64,000 bases of DNA from Variovorax sp. OV329 (GTDB taxonomy: Bacteria; Pseudomonadota; Gammaproteobacteria; Burkholderiales; Burkholderiaceae_C), in the NCBI RefSeq assembly GCF_900114785.1, contig NZ_FOUG01000012.1, forward strand, positions 62,001 to 126,000. The letters run 5' to 3'. Position 1 is the first letter of the stretch. Every line of letters begins with the position of its first letter. Both the position numbers and the translations under genes were made by a program. This document shows positions 52,111-61,574 of this stretch, piece after piece. The notes beneath the pieces were generated by a model that was not told the DNA's origin, did no database searches, and saw only the letters and a program-made list of their open reading frames with translations.

Positions 52111-52866
52111 TCAGCCGTCTTCTTCTTGTCGCTCGGGGCGCTTGCCCGTGCCGCCGTGCTGCTGCACGCCGATCACGCGCCACGCGAGCACGCTGAGCTT
52201 GGACACGACTTCCTCCGTGGAGTAGCGCCCGTCGGGCCGGTACCAGCTGTAGAGAAAGCCCGGCAGGCTGCAGGCGGCCAATGCGGTGATCTTGGCGTCG
52301 TCGAAGTCCAGGTCGCCATCGCGGCGCGCTTCTTCCAGCAGGGGCACCAGCTGGTTGTAGAAGTGATGCGCCAGGCGCTTTTGCTCCACCAGGTACTCGG
52401 CGCGGTACACCTGCGGCTCGCGGTAGGGAAAGAAGGCGCAGGGGAAGTTGGCGATGGTGGCGCGGATCAGCCGCTCCAACCCGTCCATGACCTTGTCGCG
52501 CGCGCAGCGCGTGTCCTCGGGCGTGAAGTCCATGGTGGTGAGGCATTCCACCGCCGGCTTCCACGACAGGGTCTCGAAGATCTCCTGCTTGTCGCGGAAG
52601 TAGTAGTAGACGAAGGGTTTGGTCACGCCCAGCGCGCGCACGATCTGCGCCATGGTGGTGTTGGCGTAGCCCTGCACCGCGAAGAGCTGCGCGGCGGCCT
52701 GCAGGATGCGCTCGCGCTGCACGTCGGTGCCCTGCGTGGCGGCGCGCTGCCGGCCGGTGCCGGCCGGCAGGTGCGGGTCGAGCCCGGCAGCGCCCGGTGC
52801 TTCCCAGGCGCTCGGCGCGTCCCCGGCCGCAACGGGTTTGTGCGGTGTCGCGGAAGTTATACCCAT
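52111..52866 (-). CDS. TetR-family transcriptional regulator
   Basis: This 251-residue repressor has a long N-terminal tail, then the HTH VQRERILQAAAQLFAVQGYANTTMAQIVRALGVTKPFVYYYFRDK. The C-terminal part contains FFPYREPQVYRAEYLVEQKR. The start ATG at 52866 lies within a perfect 12-base palindrome. The ORF is 32 codons longer. It is divergent from acyl-CoA synthetase and carboxylase genes, a common arrangement for regulators of fatty-acid or acyl-CoA use. Confidence 0.85.
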   Translation of the reverse strand: MGITSATPHKPVAAGDAPSAWEAPGAAGLDPHLPAGTGRQRAATQGTDVQRERILQAAAQLFAVQGYANTTMAQIVRALGVTKPFVYYYFRDKQEIFETLSWKPAVECLTTMDFTPEDTRCARDKVMDGLERLIRATIANFPCAFFPYREPQVYRAEYLVEQKRLAHHFYNQLVPLLEEARRDGDLDFDDAKITALAACSLPGFLYSWYRPDGRYSTEEVVSKLSVLAWRVIGVQQHGGTGKRPERQEEDG

Positions 52867-52871
52867 GGGTA
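52860..52871. promoter_or_regulatory. Palindrome over the TetR start codon
   Basis: TACCCATGGGTA is a perfect 12-base palindrome that overlaps the ATG of the TetR gene. It is a candidate operator in the divergent region upstream of the acyl-CoA synthetase, though TetR sites are usually longer. Confidence 0.5.
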
Positions 52872-52952
52872 GGATTGTTGGTGCAACATGAACCCATTGG
52901 CAAGCGAGGCCCCTGGCCGGCCCGCTATCGATAACCCTTAACGAGTGACGCC

Positions 52953-54584
52953 ATGGAGACACTGAAGAGCCTTCCCGCCCGAGCGCTGCAGCCCCTGCAC
53001 GAGTACCTGCGGACCCACGCGCGCGAGCGCGGCTCGCATGCGGCGTGCATCTGGTACGGCTCGCGCATGAGCTTCGCCGAACTCGACGCCGCGAGCGACG
53101 CCTTTGCCGCGCGCCTGCAGGCGCTGGGCGTGAAGAAGGGCGAGCCGGTGGTGCTCTTCCTCAACAACTGCCCGCAGTACCTGGTGGCGCACTACGGCAT
53201 CCAGAAGATCGGTGCCATCGTCTGTCCCAGCGGCCCGCTCAACAAGGAGCACGAGCTGGCCTACCAGGTGGGCGACCTGCAGGCGCGCGTGATCGTGGCC
53301 GCGGCGCCGCTGCTGCCGGTGGTCGACAAGGTGCGCGAGCAGGTGGCCTCGCTGCGGCATGTGTTCGTGGTGCACTATGCCGACCTGCTGCCCGAGGCCG
53401 GCGCGACGGCCATCGACCTGCCGGCCGAGCTGAAGGCCGCGCAGCAGGAGGCGCGCACGGTGCCCGCCGGTTGCGAAGATTTCCTGGCCGTGATGCATGC
53501 CGGCGCCAGGCCTTCGCCGGTCGCCATCGACATGGACGACATCGCCCTCATGACCTACACATCGGGCACCACCGGCCTGCCCAAGGGCGCGATGCTCAGC
53601 TACGGCAACGCGCTGTTCAAGACGCGCGTGGCGGCCGATTGCAACGGCGTCACGTCGGGCGACGTGCTGCTGTCCGTTGCGCCGCTCTATCACATCGCCG
53701 GCATGCTGATGGGCGTGAACGTGCCGGTGCTCAGCGGCGCCACCAGCGTGCTGCTGCACCGCTTCGACGCGCATGCGGTGCCGCAGGCGATCCAGGCATA
53801 CGGCGTGAGCTGGTGGTACAGCATTGCGCCGATGAACGTGGCGGTAATGCAGCTTGCGGACATCGCAAGCTTCGACCTCGGCAGCCTGCGGCGCAATCCG
53901 GTCACCAGCTTCGGCATCGCCTTCACCGAGCCGCTGGCCCGGCAGTGGCAGGGCGTGGCCAGGAACTGCGCGTCCTTCGAGGCGGCCTACGGGCTTTCGG
54001 AAACGCACACCTGCGACACCTACACGCCGCAGCATGCGCCGCGCTGGGGCACGCAGGGCGTGGCGGTGCCCGGCGTGCGCATCCGCATCATCGACCCCGA
54101 CACCGGTGAAGACGTGCCGGTGGGTGATGTGGGCGAGATCATCCTGACCAGCGAGGGCTCCTTCAAGGGCTACTGGAACAAGCCCGAGGCCACCGCCGCC
54201 ACGCTGCGCCAGGGCTGGGTGCATACCGGCGACATGGGCAGGATGGACGCGGACGGCTACCTCACCTTCATCGGCCGCTTCAAGGAGATGATCAAGGTCT
54301 CGGGCTACAGCGTGTTTCCCGAGGAGGTCGAGACCATCCTCATCAAGCACCCGGCGGTGGCGCAGGCCGCGGTGGTCGCGCAGCCCGATGCGGACAAGGG
54401 CGAGGTGGTCAAGGCCTTCATCGTTTCCAAGCCTGGCGCACAGGTGGACGAGCCCCAGCTCATCGCCTGGGCGCGCGACAACATGGCGCCCTACAAGGTG
54501 CCGCGCGCGGTGCGGCTCATCGACGCGCTTCCCACCACCGGCGCCGGCAAGGTGCTGCGCCGGCTGCTGAAGGACAAGGAATGA
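52953..54584 (+). CDS. AMP-dependent acyl-CoA synthetase/ligase
   Basis: This 543-residue enzyme has the ANL fold: P-loop MTYTSGTTGLPKGAMLSYGN near residue 199, SFEAAYGLSETHTCDTYTPQ, GWVHTGDMGRMDADGYLTFI and the catalytic lysine in TTGAGKVLRRLLKD near the end. It adenylates a carboxylic acid and transfers it to CoA. Its last codons overlap the carboxylase start, so they are coupled and likely act in series. The acid substrate is not evident. Confidence 0.93.
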   Translation: METLKSLPARALQPLHEYLRTHARERGSHAACIWYGSRMSFAELDAASDAFAARLQALGVKKGEPVVLFLNNCPQYLVAHYGIQKIGAIVCPSGPLNKEHELAYQVGDLQARVIVAAAPLLPVVDKVREQVASLRHVFVVHYADLLPEAGATAIDLPAELKAAQQEARTVPAGCEDFLAVMHAGARPSPVAIDMDDIALMTYTSGTTGLPKGAMLSYGNALFKTRVAADCNGVTSGDVLLSVAPLYHIAGMLMGVNVPVLSGATSVLLHRFDAHAVPQAIQAYGVSWWYSIAPMNVAVMQLADIASFDLGSLRRNPVTSFGIAFTEPLARQWQGVARNCASFEAAYGLSETHTCDTYTPQHAPRWGTQGVAVPGVRIRIIDPDTGEDVPVGDVGEIILTSEGSFKGYWNKPEATAATLRQGWVHTGDMGRMDADGYLTFIGRFKEMIKVSGYSVFPEEVETILIKHPAVAQAAVVAQPDADKGEVVKAFIVSKPGAQVDEPQLIAWARDNMAPYKVPRAVRLIDALPTTGAGKVLRRLLKDKE

Positions 54585-57500
54585 GCTTGCAGTTCAAGAA
54601 GATGCTCGTCGCCAACCGCGGCGAAGTGGCGGTGCGGCTGGTGCGCGCGCTGCGCGACCTGGGCATCGGCAGCGTGGCGGTGCATGCGCGGGACGACGCG
54701 GCGGCGCTGCACGTGCAGCTGGCGGACCAGGTCGTGGCGCTGGATGCCACGGGCCCCTCGGCCTACCTGGACGCGGCACGCCTGGTCGCGATCGCGCGCG
54801 AGACGGGATGCGATGCGGTTCACCCGGGCTATGGCTTCCTCAGCGAGCGGGCCGACTTCGCGCAGGCCTGCGCCGACGCGGGGATGGTCTTCATCGGCCC
54901 GACGCCCGGGCAGCTGGCGCTCTTCGGCGACAAGGCGCGTGCCCGCGAGCTGGCGCAGCAGTGCGACGTGCCGGTGATGCCCGGCAGCCCCGGCGCTGTG
55001 ACGCTGGCACAGGCCCAGGCCTTCTTCGAGGCGCAGGCGGCCGATGGCGAGCAGGCCGGTGTCATGGTCAAGGCCATCGGCGGCGGCGGCGGCCGCGGCA
55101 TGCGCGCGGTGCTGCGCATCGAGGAGCTGGCCGAGGCGCACGCGCGCTGCACTTCCGAGGCCAGGGCCGCCTTCGGCGTGGATGGCGTCTATGTGGAGCG
55201 GCTGATGCGCCACGCGCGCCACATCGAGATCCAGGTGCTGGGCGATGGCCGGTCCGTGGCCAGTTTGGGCGAGCGCGAATGCACGCTGCAGCGGCGCTTC
55301 CAGAAGCTGGTGGAGATCGCGCCCAGTCCGGCCTTGGGCGCGGAGCTGAAGGAGCGCATCACGCAGGCCGCGCTGCGCATGGCGCAGGCGGTCGGCTACC
55401 GCGGCCTGGGCACTTTCGAGTTCCTGGTGGACGAGGCCTCGCGCAGCCTGCCCTTCGTCTTCATCGAGGCCAACCCCCGTTTGCAGGTGGAGCACACGGT
55501 GACGGAAGCGGTCACGGGACTGGACCTGGTGCAGTTGCAGGTCGACGTGCTGGCCGGCCAGTCGCTGGCGCAACTGGGCATCGAGCCGGACCGCACCGCG
55601 GCGCAGCGCGGCTTCGCCATCCAGTGGCGTATCAATGCAGAGACGCTGGACGCACAGGGCAACGCGCGCCCCGCCAGCGGCGCGCTGTCGCGCTTCGACC
55701 TGCCCAGCGGCCCCGGCGTGCGGGTGGACACGCACGGCTACGCCGGCCTCTCGCCCTCGCCGCACTACGACACGCTGCTGGCCAAGCTGATCGTGCACAG
55801 CGCCTCACCGAGTTTCGCGGACGCGCTGCGCCGCTCGCAGCGTGCGCTGCAGGAGTGCCGCATCGAGGGCATGGCGAGCAACCTGCCGCTGTTGCGCGCC
55901 ATCGGCGAGCGCCCGGAGTTCGCAGGGCAGGCGGTGCACACGCGCTTCGTCGAGGCGCACCTGGCCGACCTGCTGGCGGCCGCGCAGAAGTTCGAAGCAG
56001 GGCCCGGCCAACCGGCCGTCCACCACGCTGCCACTGCCGCGCCGGCGCAGGACGAAGACGACCCGAAAGCACCCCTTGTGCGCTCGCCGATGGCCGCCAG
56101 ACTGGTGCAGTTCGAAGTCGCAGTCGGCGACATGCTGCCGGCCGGCGCGCAGATCGGCGTGCTGGAGGCCATGAAGATGGAGCACCTGCTGCATGCGCCC
56201 GTTGCGGGCCGCGTGCTGGCGCTGCTGGCCGAGCCCGGGGATTACCTGGTGGAAGGCCAGTCGCTGGTCCGGCTGGAGGCGGTCGATTCGCAGGCGGTGC
56301 AGGCCCGTGCGCAAGCCGCGCTGGACCCCGAACTCATTCGCGCCGACCTGCAGCGGGTGATCGACCGCCATGCGCCCACGCTGGACGCCAACCGCCAGGC
56401 GGCGGTGGCCAAACGCGAGGCCCAGGGCGGGCGCACCGCGCGCGCCAACATCGCCGACCTGTGCGAACTGCACGAGGACCCGGCCAACTTCAGCGAGTAC
56501 GGCGCGCTGGCCATCGCCGCGCAGACGCGCCGGCGCTCGCTGGAGGACCTGATCGCCAACACGCCCGCCGACGGCATGGTCACCGGCGTGGGCAGCATCA
56601 ACGCCAGGCGCTTCGGCGCCGAGCGCTCGCGCTGCGTGGTCATGGCCTACGACTACACCGTGCTGGCCGGCACGCAGGGCCTGCGCAACCACCAGAAGAC
56701 CGACCGCATGCTGCGCGTCGCGCACCAGCTGCGCCTGCCGGTGGTGCTCTTCGCCGAAGGTGGCGGCGGGCGGCCCGGCGACACCGACATGCCCATCGTG
56801 GCGGGCCTGAACAACCACACTTTCAGCCAGTTCGCTGCGCTGTCGGGCAAGGTGCCGGTGGTGGGCATCGCGCACGGCCGCTGCTTCGCCGGCAACGCTG
56901 CGCTGCTGGGCTGCGCCGACGTGATCATCGCCACCGAAGGCAGCAACATCGGCATGAGCGGCCCCGCCATGATCGAAGGCGGCGGCCTGGGCACTTTCGC
57001 GCCCGAGCAGATCGGGCCGAGCAGCGTGCAGTCGAGGAACGGCGTCATCGACATCCTCGTCAAGGACGAGCGGGAGGCGGTCGCCGCGGCGAAGCAGTAC
57101 CTCTCGTACTTCCAGGGGACCGTGGACGACTGGCAGTGCGAAGACCAGCGCCTGCTGCGGCACGCGGTGCCGGAAAACCGGCTGCGCGTGTACGACGTGC
57201 GCGCCGCCCTGCGCGGGCTGGCCGACAGCGGCTCGGTGCTCGAACTGCGCGCGGGCTTCGGCGCCGGCATCATCACGGCGCTGGCGCGCATCGAGGGACG
57301 GCCCGTGGGCATCCTCGCCAACAACCCCCATCACCTAGGCGGCGCCATCGATGCGGAGGCGGCCGACAAGGCGGCGCGCTTCATGCAGCTGTGCAATGCA
57401 CATGGCCTGCCGCTGGTGTCGCTGTGCGACACGCCCGGCTTCATGGTCGGCCCCGAGGTGGAGGCGCAGGCGCAGGTGCGCCACGTGTGCCGCATGTTCA

Positions 57501-57895
57501 TGGTGGCCTCGCACCTGCGCGTGCCCTTCTTCGCGGTGGTGCTGCGCAAGGGCTACGGCCTGGGCGCGCAGGCCATGACGGCGGGCGGCTTCGACGCGCC
57601 GGTGTTCACCGTGGCCTGGCCCACTGGCGAGTTCGGTGCCATGGGACTGGAAGGCGCGGTTCGCCTGGGCTATCGCAAGGAACTGGAAGCTGCGGCCGAG
57701 GGTGCGGAGCGCGACGCGCTGTTCCGCGAACTGGTGGCGCAGCAGTACGCGAACGGCGAGGCGATCCACATGGCCCAGACCCTGGAGATCGATGCCGTGA
57801 TCGATCCGGCGCAGACGCGCGAGTGGCTGGTGCGGGGGCTGCAGTCCTCTGCCGGCATGCATGAGGCGCCCACGCCCTTCGTCGACACCTGGTAG
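54581..57895 (+). CDS. Single-chain acyl-CoA carboxylase (BC-BCCP-CT)
   Basis: This 1,104-residue protein carries all three activities. The biotin carboxylase part spans residues about 5-450 (KKMLVANRGEVAVRLVRALR, KAIGGGGGRGMRAVL, EANPRLQVEHTVTEAVTGLD). A biotinyl domain has LEAMKMEHLLHAP with the lysine at 532. A carboxyltransferase part spans about 620-1,104 (GSINARRFGAERSRCVVMAY, FAEGGGGRPGDTD, CDTPGFMVGPEVEAQAQVRH). The layout resembles the homohexameric long-chain acyl-CoA carboxylases known from Mycobacterium and other bacteria. The start overlaps the ligase stop by four bases. Confidence 0.93.
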   Translation: MSLQFKKMLVANRGEVAVRLVRALRDLGIGSVAVHARDDAAALHVQLADQVVALDATGPSAYLDAARLVAIARETGCDAVHPGYGFLSERADFAQACADAGMVFIGPTPGQLALFGDKARARELAQQCDVPVMPGSPGAVTLAQAQAFFEAQAADGEQAGVMVKAIGGGGGRGMRAVLRIEELAEAHARCTSEARAAFGVDGVYVERLMRHARHIEIQVLGDGRSVASLGERECTLQRRFQKLVEIAPSPALGAELKERITQAALRMAQAVGYRGLGTFEFLVDEASRSLPFVFIEANPRLQVEHTVTEAVTGLDLVQLQVDVLAGQSLAQLGIEPDRTAAQRGFAIQWRINAETLDAQGNARPASGALSRFDLPSGPGVRVDTHGYAGLSPSPHYDTLLAKLIVHSASPSFADALRRSQRALQECRIEGMASNLPLLRAIGERPEFAGQAVHTRFVEAHLADLLAAAQKFEAGPGQPAVHHAATAAPAQDEDDPKAPLVRSPMAARLVQFEVAVGDMLPAGAQIGVLEAMKMEHLLHAPVAGRVLALLAEPGDYLVEGQSLVRLEAVDSQAVQARAQAALDPELIRADLQRVIDRHAPTLDANRQAAVAKREAQGGRTARANIADLCELHEDPANFSEYGALAIAAQTRRRSLEDLIANTPADGMVTGVGSINARRFGAERSRCVVMAYDYTVLAGTQGLRNHQKTDRMLRVAHQLRLPVVLFAEGGGGRPGDTDMPIVAGLNNHTFSQFAALSGKVPVVGIAHGRCFAGNAALLGCADVIIATEGSNIGMSGPAMIEGGGLGTFAPEQIGPSSVQSRNGVIDILVKDEREAVAAAKQYLSYFQGTVDDWQCEDQRLLRHAVPENRLRVYDVRAALRGLADSGSVLELRAGFGAGIITALARIEGRPVGILANNPHHLGGAIDAEAADKAARFMQLCNAHGLPLVSLCDTPGFMVGPEVEAQAQVRHVCRMFMVASHLRVPFFAVVLRKGYGLGAQAMTAGGFDAPVFTVAWPTGEFGAMGLEGAVRLGYRKELEAAAEGAERDALFRELVAQQYANGEAIHMAQTLEIDAVIDPAQTREWLVRGLQSSAGMHEAPTPFVDTW

Positions 57896-57977
57896 GGCCG
57901 CTGCGCCAGCGGCGATGCGCGCCGAGTGGGCACTGACTTGGCCCTGCAGCGCGCACATCGCAGCGCTACATGTCTAC

Positions 57978-58028
57978 ACAAGACTTCGCTTGGCGCTTAC
58001 AGGGCTTTGACATGGGGCGAGCAGCATG
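57978..58028 (+). promoter_or_regulatory. Shared upstream element, copy A
   Basis: ACAAGACTTCGC (57978-57989), GCGCTT (57993-57998) and GCAGCATG (58021-58028) recur with near-identical spacing upstream of the next secreted-protein gene. It ends about 29 bases before the start of the first of the two genes. It could contain a common promoter or regulator site. Confidence 0.6.
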
Positions 58029-58056
58029 AAGGCTCCTACTTTCGAAGGAGCAAAAC

Positions 58057-58521
58057 ATGAAGAAGCTTGTGATCACCGCTGGTGCTGCCGCCCTGCTGTC
58101 GCTGGGTGCCATGGTCGTGCCCTCGACCGCACTGGCCGACGTGGCGGTGTCGGTTCAATTCGGCCCGCCGGCTCCTGTGTACGAACGCGTGCCCGCGCCG
58201 CGCCCCGGCTACGCCTGGGCACCCGGCCACTACGAGTACAAGCACGGCCGCTACGCGTGGAAGGGCGGACGCTGGATGACCGCGCGCCCCGGCTACGCCT
58301 ATCACTCCCCGGACTGGGTCCAGCGCAACGGCCGCTGGTACTACAGCCAGGGACGCTGGGACCGCGACCACGCGGCCAACCGCCACGACCGTGACGGCGA
58401 CGGCGTGCCCAACCGCTACGACCGCAATCCGAACCAGCCGGACCGCGTGGGCTACGACAACGACCGCGACGGTGTGTCGAACGCGCACGACCGCCGCCCG
58501 AACGACCCGCGCCGCCAATAA
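58057..58521 (+). CDS. Secreted YXWGXW-like protein with Asp-rich repeats
   Basis: This 154-residue protein has a signal peptide (AGAAALLSLGAMVVPSTALA). Next come APGHYEYKHGRYAWKGGRW, of the YXWGXW repeat type, and GRWYYSQGRWDRDHAANRHD. The C-terminus carries two Asp-rich units, DRDGDGVPNRYDRNPN and DNDRDGVSNAHDRRPN, resembling thrombospondin type 3 calcium-binding repeats. It is probably periplasmic or surface-exposed. AAGGAG lies upstream of the start. Confidence 0.75.
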   Translation: MKKLVITAGAAALLSLGAMVVPSTALADVAVSVQFGPPAPVYERVPAPRPGYAWAPGHYEYKHGRYAWKGGRWMTARPGYAYHSPDWVQRNGRWYYSQGRWDRDHAANRHDRDGDGVPNRYDRNPNQPDRVGYDNDRDGVSNAHDRRPNDPRRQ

Positions 58522-58566
58522 GCCGGGGCGCAGGCCACGTGCTTCAGGCGCGGGCGAAGAATCTCT

Positions 58567-58617
58567 ACAAGACTTCGCCCGCGCTTGACACCCCCTTTAC
58601 AAAAGCACCGCAGCATG
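58567..58617 (+). promoter_or_regulatory. Shared upstream element, copy B
   Basis: ACAAGACTTCGC (58567-58578), GCGCTT (58581-58586) and GCAGCATG (58610-58617) repeat the blocks of copy A with spacing differing by only one base. This element is followed by AAGGAG and the ATG at 58663. Confidence 0.6.
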
Positions 58618-58662
58618 GAGTCACGCAACGATTTCGACGTTGCTCAGACAAAGGAGCCCACC

Positions 58663-59022
58663 ATGAACCGCATCGTCCGCAACAGCATCGCCACCGGCCT
58701 GGTATCCCTTGCCGTGCTCGGCGCCAGCGCTGCCAGCGCCCAGGTCTGGGGCTCGGTCAGCATCAACCTGCCCGGCCCGCCCATCGCCGTGGTGCCGGCA
58801 CCTCCGGTGTACGGGCGCCCCGCGCCCGTCTACGTGCAGCCCGCGCCGCGCGCCTACGGTCCGGCCTATGGCCACGGCCATGGCCACTACGACCGGGGCG
58901 GCTACTACGGCAATCGCGGCTACTACAGCCAGGAGCGCTACCGCGGCGCCCGCTGGGACCGTGACGGCGACGGCGTGCCCAACCGCCACGACCGCCGCCC
59001 GGACAATCCGTACCGCTACTGA
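58663..59022 (+). CDS. Secreted Asp-rich repeat protein (paralogue)
   Basis: This 119-residue protein has a signal peptide (SIATGLVSLAVLGASAASAQ), a Pro/Tyr/His-rich middle (GHGHGHYDRGGYYGNRGYYS) and one terminal unit WDRDGDGVPNRHDRRPDNP, the same unit as its neighbour. It is clearly related to the preceding gene at the C-terminus but not in the middle. The start at 58663 has AAGGAG at 58651-58656. Function is unknown. Confidence 0.7.
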   Translation: MNRIVRNSIATGLVSLAVLGASAASAQVWGSVSINLPGPPIAVVPAPPVYGRPAPVYVQPAPRAYGPAYGHGHGHYDRGGYYGNRGYYSQERYRGARWDRDGDGVPNRHDRRPDNPYRY

Positions 59023-59038
59023 ACGGGCGTGAAAGAGC

Positions 59039-59770
59039 TCAAGGCTGCAGCAGCCTGAAGGCCAGCGGCATGAGCAGCGCGGCCAGCAGCACCTGCAGTC
59101 CCAGCGCCAGGCCGGCATAGGCGCCGGCCTGCGCATCCACCTGCAGGGCGCGCGCGGCGCCGATGCCGTGCGATGCGGTACCCAGCGCGAAGCCGCGGGC
59201 CGCATAGCCCTCCGGGTCGGTGGTGACGCGGAGCGCATCGAACAGGTACTTGCCCGAGAGCGCGCCGATCATCCCGGTGAGCACCGTGAACACCGCCGAC
59301 AGCGCCGGGATGCCGCCGATCTTTTCGGAGATGCCCATGGCCACCGGCGCCGTCACCGACTTGGGCGCCAGCGACAGCACCACATCGTGCGGCAGGCCCA
59401 CCGCCCAGCCCAGCACAAGCGCACTCACGCAGGCCGTTGCACCGCCCAGGAAGGCCGCCAGCAGGATCCGGCCGAAGCGTTCGCGCAGTTCCTGCCGTCG
59501 CTGCCACAGCGGCCAGGCCAGCGCCACCACGGCAGGGCCGAGCAGGAAGTGGATGAACTGCGCCCCGGCGAAGTAAGTGGGGTAGTCCACCCCGGTGGCC
59601 AGCAGGCCGCCCGCCAGCGCCAGCACGGACCACAGCACTGGATTGGCCCAGGGCGCGCCGCCCAGCCGTGCCGACACCGCCTGCGCGATCAGGTAGACCA
59701 CCAGCGTGGCCGTCAGGCCGAAGAGCGGGGAGGCGGAAAGGTAGATCCAGAGTTCGACGAAGCGTGGCAT
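59039..59770 (-). CDS. lrgB: LrgB-family membrane protein
   Basis: This 243-residue protein has about seven TM segments with SVTAPVAMGISEKIGGIPAL, FTVLTGMIGALSGKYLFDAL and GFALGTASHGIGAARAL, the LrgB/CidB signature. It works with LrgA, encoded 13 bases upstream. The pair affects cell envelope stability and pyruvate or metabolite transport in some species. Confidence 0.93.
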   Translation of the reverse strand: MPRFVELWIYLSASPLFGLTATLVVYLIAQAVSARLGGAPWANPVLWSVLALAGGLLATGVDYPTYFAGAQFIHFLLGPAVVALAWPLWQRRQELRERFGRILLAAFLGGATACVSALVLGWAVGLPHDVVLSLAPKSVTAPVAMGISEKIGGIPALSAVFTVLTGMIGALSGKYLFDALRVTTDPEGYAARGFALGTASHGIGAARALQVDAQAGAYAGLALGLQVLLAALLMPLAFRLLQP

Positions 59771-59783
59771 CGGCGCTTTCCCT

Positions 59784-60140
59784 TCAGGTCTTGTTGTCGC
59801 CCGCTTCGGGACGAGGCCACCACATCACGGCCACCGTCACCGCCAGCCCGATCCAGGTCGACAGCACGATCACCAGCAGCATGCGCCCGCCGTACTGCGC
59901 CAGCAGGGCCAGGTGCGTCATCACGCCGACCCCGACCGGGATGAAGAGCAGTGAGAGATGCGCAAGCAGAAAGCTGGCGCATTCGCTCACCGGCTCGCGG
60001 ATGAAGCCGATGCGCAGGCCCGGCAGCAACAGCACCAGGCCCACCACCGGCCCGGGAAGGGGCAGCGAGAAGGCGCGCGAAAGGACTTCGCCGATGGACT
60101 GGAAGACGAGAAGCCAGGCGAGGCCGCGCAAGCCGTTCAT
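59784..60140 (-). CDS. lrgA: LrgA/CidA-family membrane protein
   Basis: This 118-residue holin-like protein has four TM segments: GLAWLLVFQSIGEVLSRAFS, PLPGPVVGLVLLLPGLRIGF and SLLFIPVGVGVMTHLALLAQY. It is upstream of lrgB on the same strand, the standard lrgAB operon. Confidence 0.93.
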   Translation of the reverse strand: MNGLRGLAWLLVFQSIGEVLSRAFSLPLPGPVVGLVLLLPGLRIGFIREPVSECASFLLAHLSLLFIPVGVGVMTHLALLAQYGGRMLLVIVLSTWIGLAVTVAVMWWPRPEAGDNKT

Positions 60141-60312
60141 GGCCGGCTCGGCCCTGGCGTTGCGTCGGGTTGCCTGCGCAAGCAGCGCCCGGACCGGGCG
60201 ATGCTTCGGGCCGTCGCGTCGCCAGCGATCGCAACTGGAGCAGCAACGAAGGACGAGGGCAGCCTGATCATTGCCGCGATTGTGCGGCAGTGGATTGCCT
60301 CGTGCCGAAGGG

Positions 60313-61574
60313 TCAGCGGATGTCCGTCAACTCGATCTCTTCGCGGATCACGTAGGAAGCGCTGCCGCTGCCGCCGCGCGATCGGGCGCCAAAGCGGACC
60401 ACGCGCCCGAGCTCCGGCGAATACCAGGCTTCCGCGTGATAGAAGCCGGTCACGGCCGGCGCCCGCGCCAGGCCGCCGCGGTAGTCCACGCGGATCGTCT
60501 CGAGCTTGCGACCGGCAATGACCAGCGTTTCCGTCTCGGAGGCCGTCGCGGTCAGCTTCATCCGGCCTTGCGGCGGCACGCCATAGGAGATCGACCAGCT
60601 CATGCCCAGCGGCGGCGTGCTGCTCACCCAGCCGCCGGGCGGCATCGAAGCGTCGAATTCTCCGGCGATCGACTGTCCGACGCTGACCACCTCGCCGCTT
60701 GTCTTCTCGACCCAGCCGCCGTTGTTGAAGCTGCGGCGATCCGCTTGCGCCTGCGTGGCGTCGAGTTGATAGACCACCTTGCGCTCACTGCCGGTGAGGC
60801 GGTCGCGCAGCGTGTATTCGAGTGCGGTGAAGCCGCCCGCCGCAGCCTGGCCCGAACCGCCCGTCACAGGCAGGCGCGGTTGCAGCGCGAATGCCTCGAC
60901 GGCTGCACGGCCGCGCGTCGGAAGCTCCTGGATCCACGAAGCCGGCATCGCCAGGTTCGAGATGGCGCCGCCGGCGGGCGTTGCGCCGATGAGGCCGGCG
61001 AGCCGGCCTTGCGCATCGAACAGGCCCGCGCCGCCAAGCCCTCGGGCGCGCTTGCGAGTTGCAGCGCATCGACGCTGCCCTGGCTTGAACGGCGCACTGC
61101 GGCCAGCATCGCGATGCCCAGTGCCATCTCCTGTCCGCGCGGCGCGCCGATGGAGTACAGCGGCATGCCCACGGCCAGGTCGGCTGCGGGCACGAGGGCC
61201 AGCGAGGCAGCCGGGAGGTTGGGCACGCGCAATTGGCAGAGGTCGCGCTCGACGTCAGGAAACTCCAGCGTTGCGCCATAGCTCACGTTGTCGCGCCGCA
61301 GGCTCAGCTGGCTGGCCTTCGCCAGCAGCCGGCAACTGGTCAGGGCGGCGCCGGGGCCCAGGGCTACCGCGCTTCCAGTGCCAACGGACTTGCCCTGAGC
61401 GTCGTTGGCCTGCAGCACCCAGACATGGGGCGACGTGCGTTCGAACAGGGCTTGCGGCGTCAGGCCGTTGCGCGCAGATGGGACCTGGGCGAAGGCGGCT
61501 GAGGAGCACAGCGATGCAGCCGCAATGGAAAGTGCCGCGTATCGGCGGGGCAGGGCGGGAATAGCGAACATCAT
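60313..61574 (-). pseudogene. Trypsin-like serine protease gene with a frameshift
   Basis: The upstream half (61574 down to about 61040) starts with a signal peptide (ALSIAAASLCSSAAFAQV) and runs through a trypsin-like fold (GTGSAVALGPGAALTSCRLL, FPDVERDLCQLRVPNL, LYSIGAPRGQEMALG). Near 61031-61043 the frame must change by one base to continue as LGGAGLFDAQGRLAGLIGATP and then MPASWIQELPTRGRAAVEAF to the stop at 60313. One missing G at GGGCTTGGCGG would restore the frame. The usual catalytic His is Arg (TSCRLL) and the GxSGG Ser is absent, so the protein is unlikely to be an active protease. Its start overlaps the DUF2846 stop by four bases. Confidence 0.8.
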
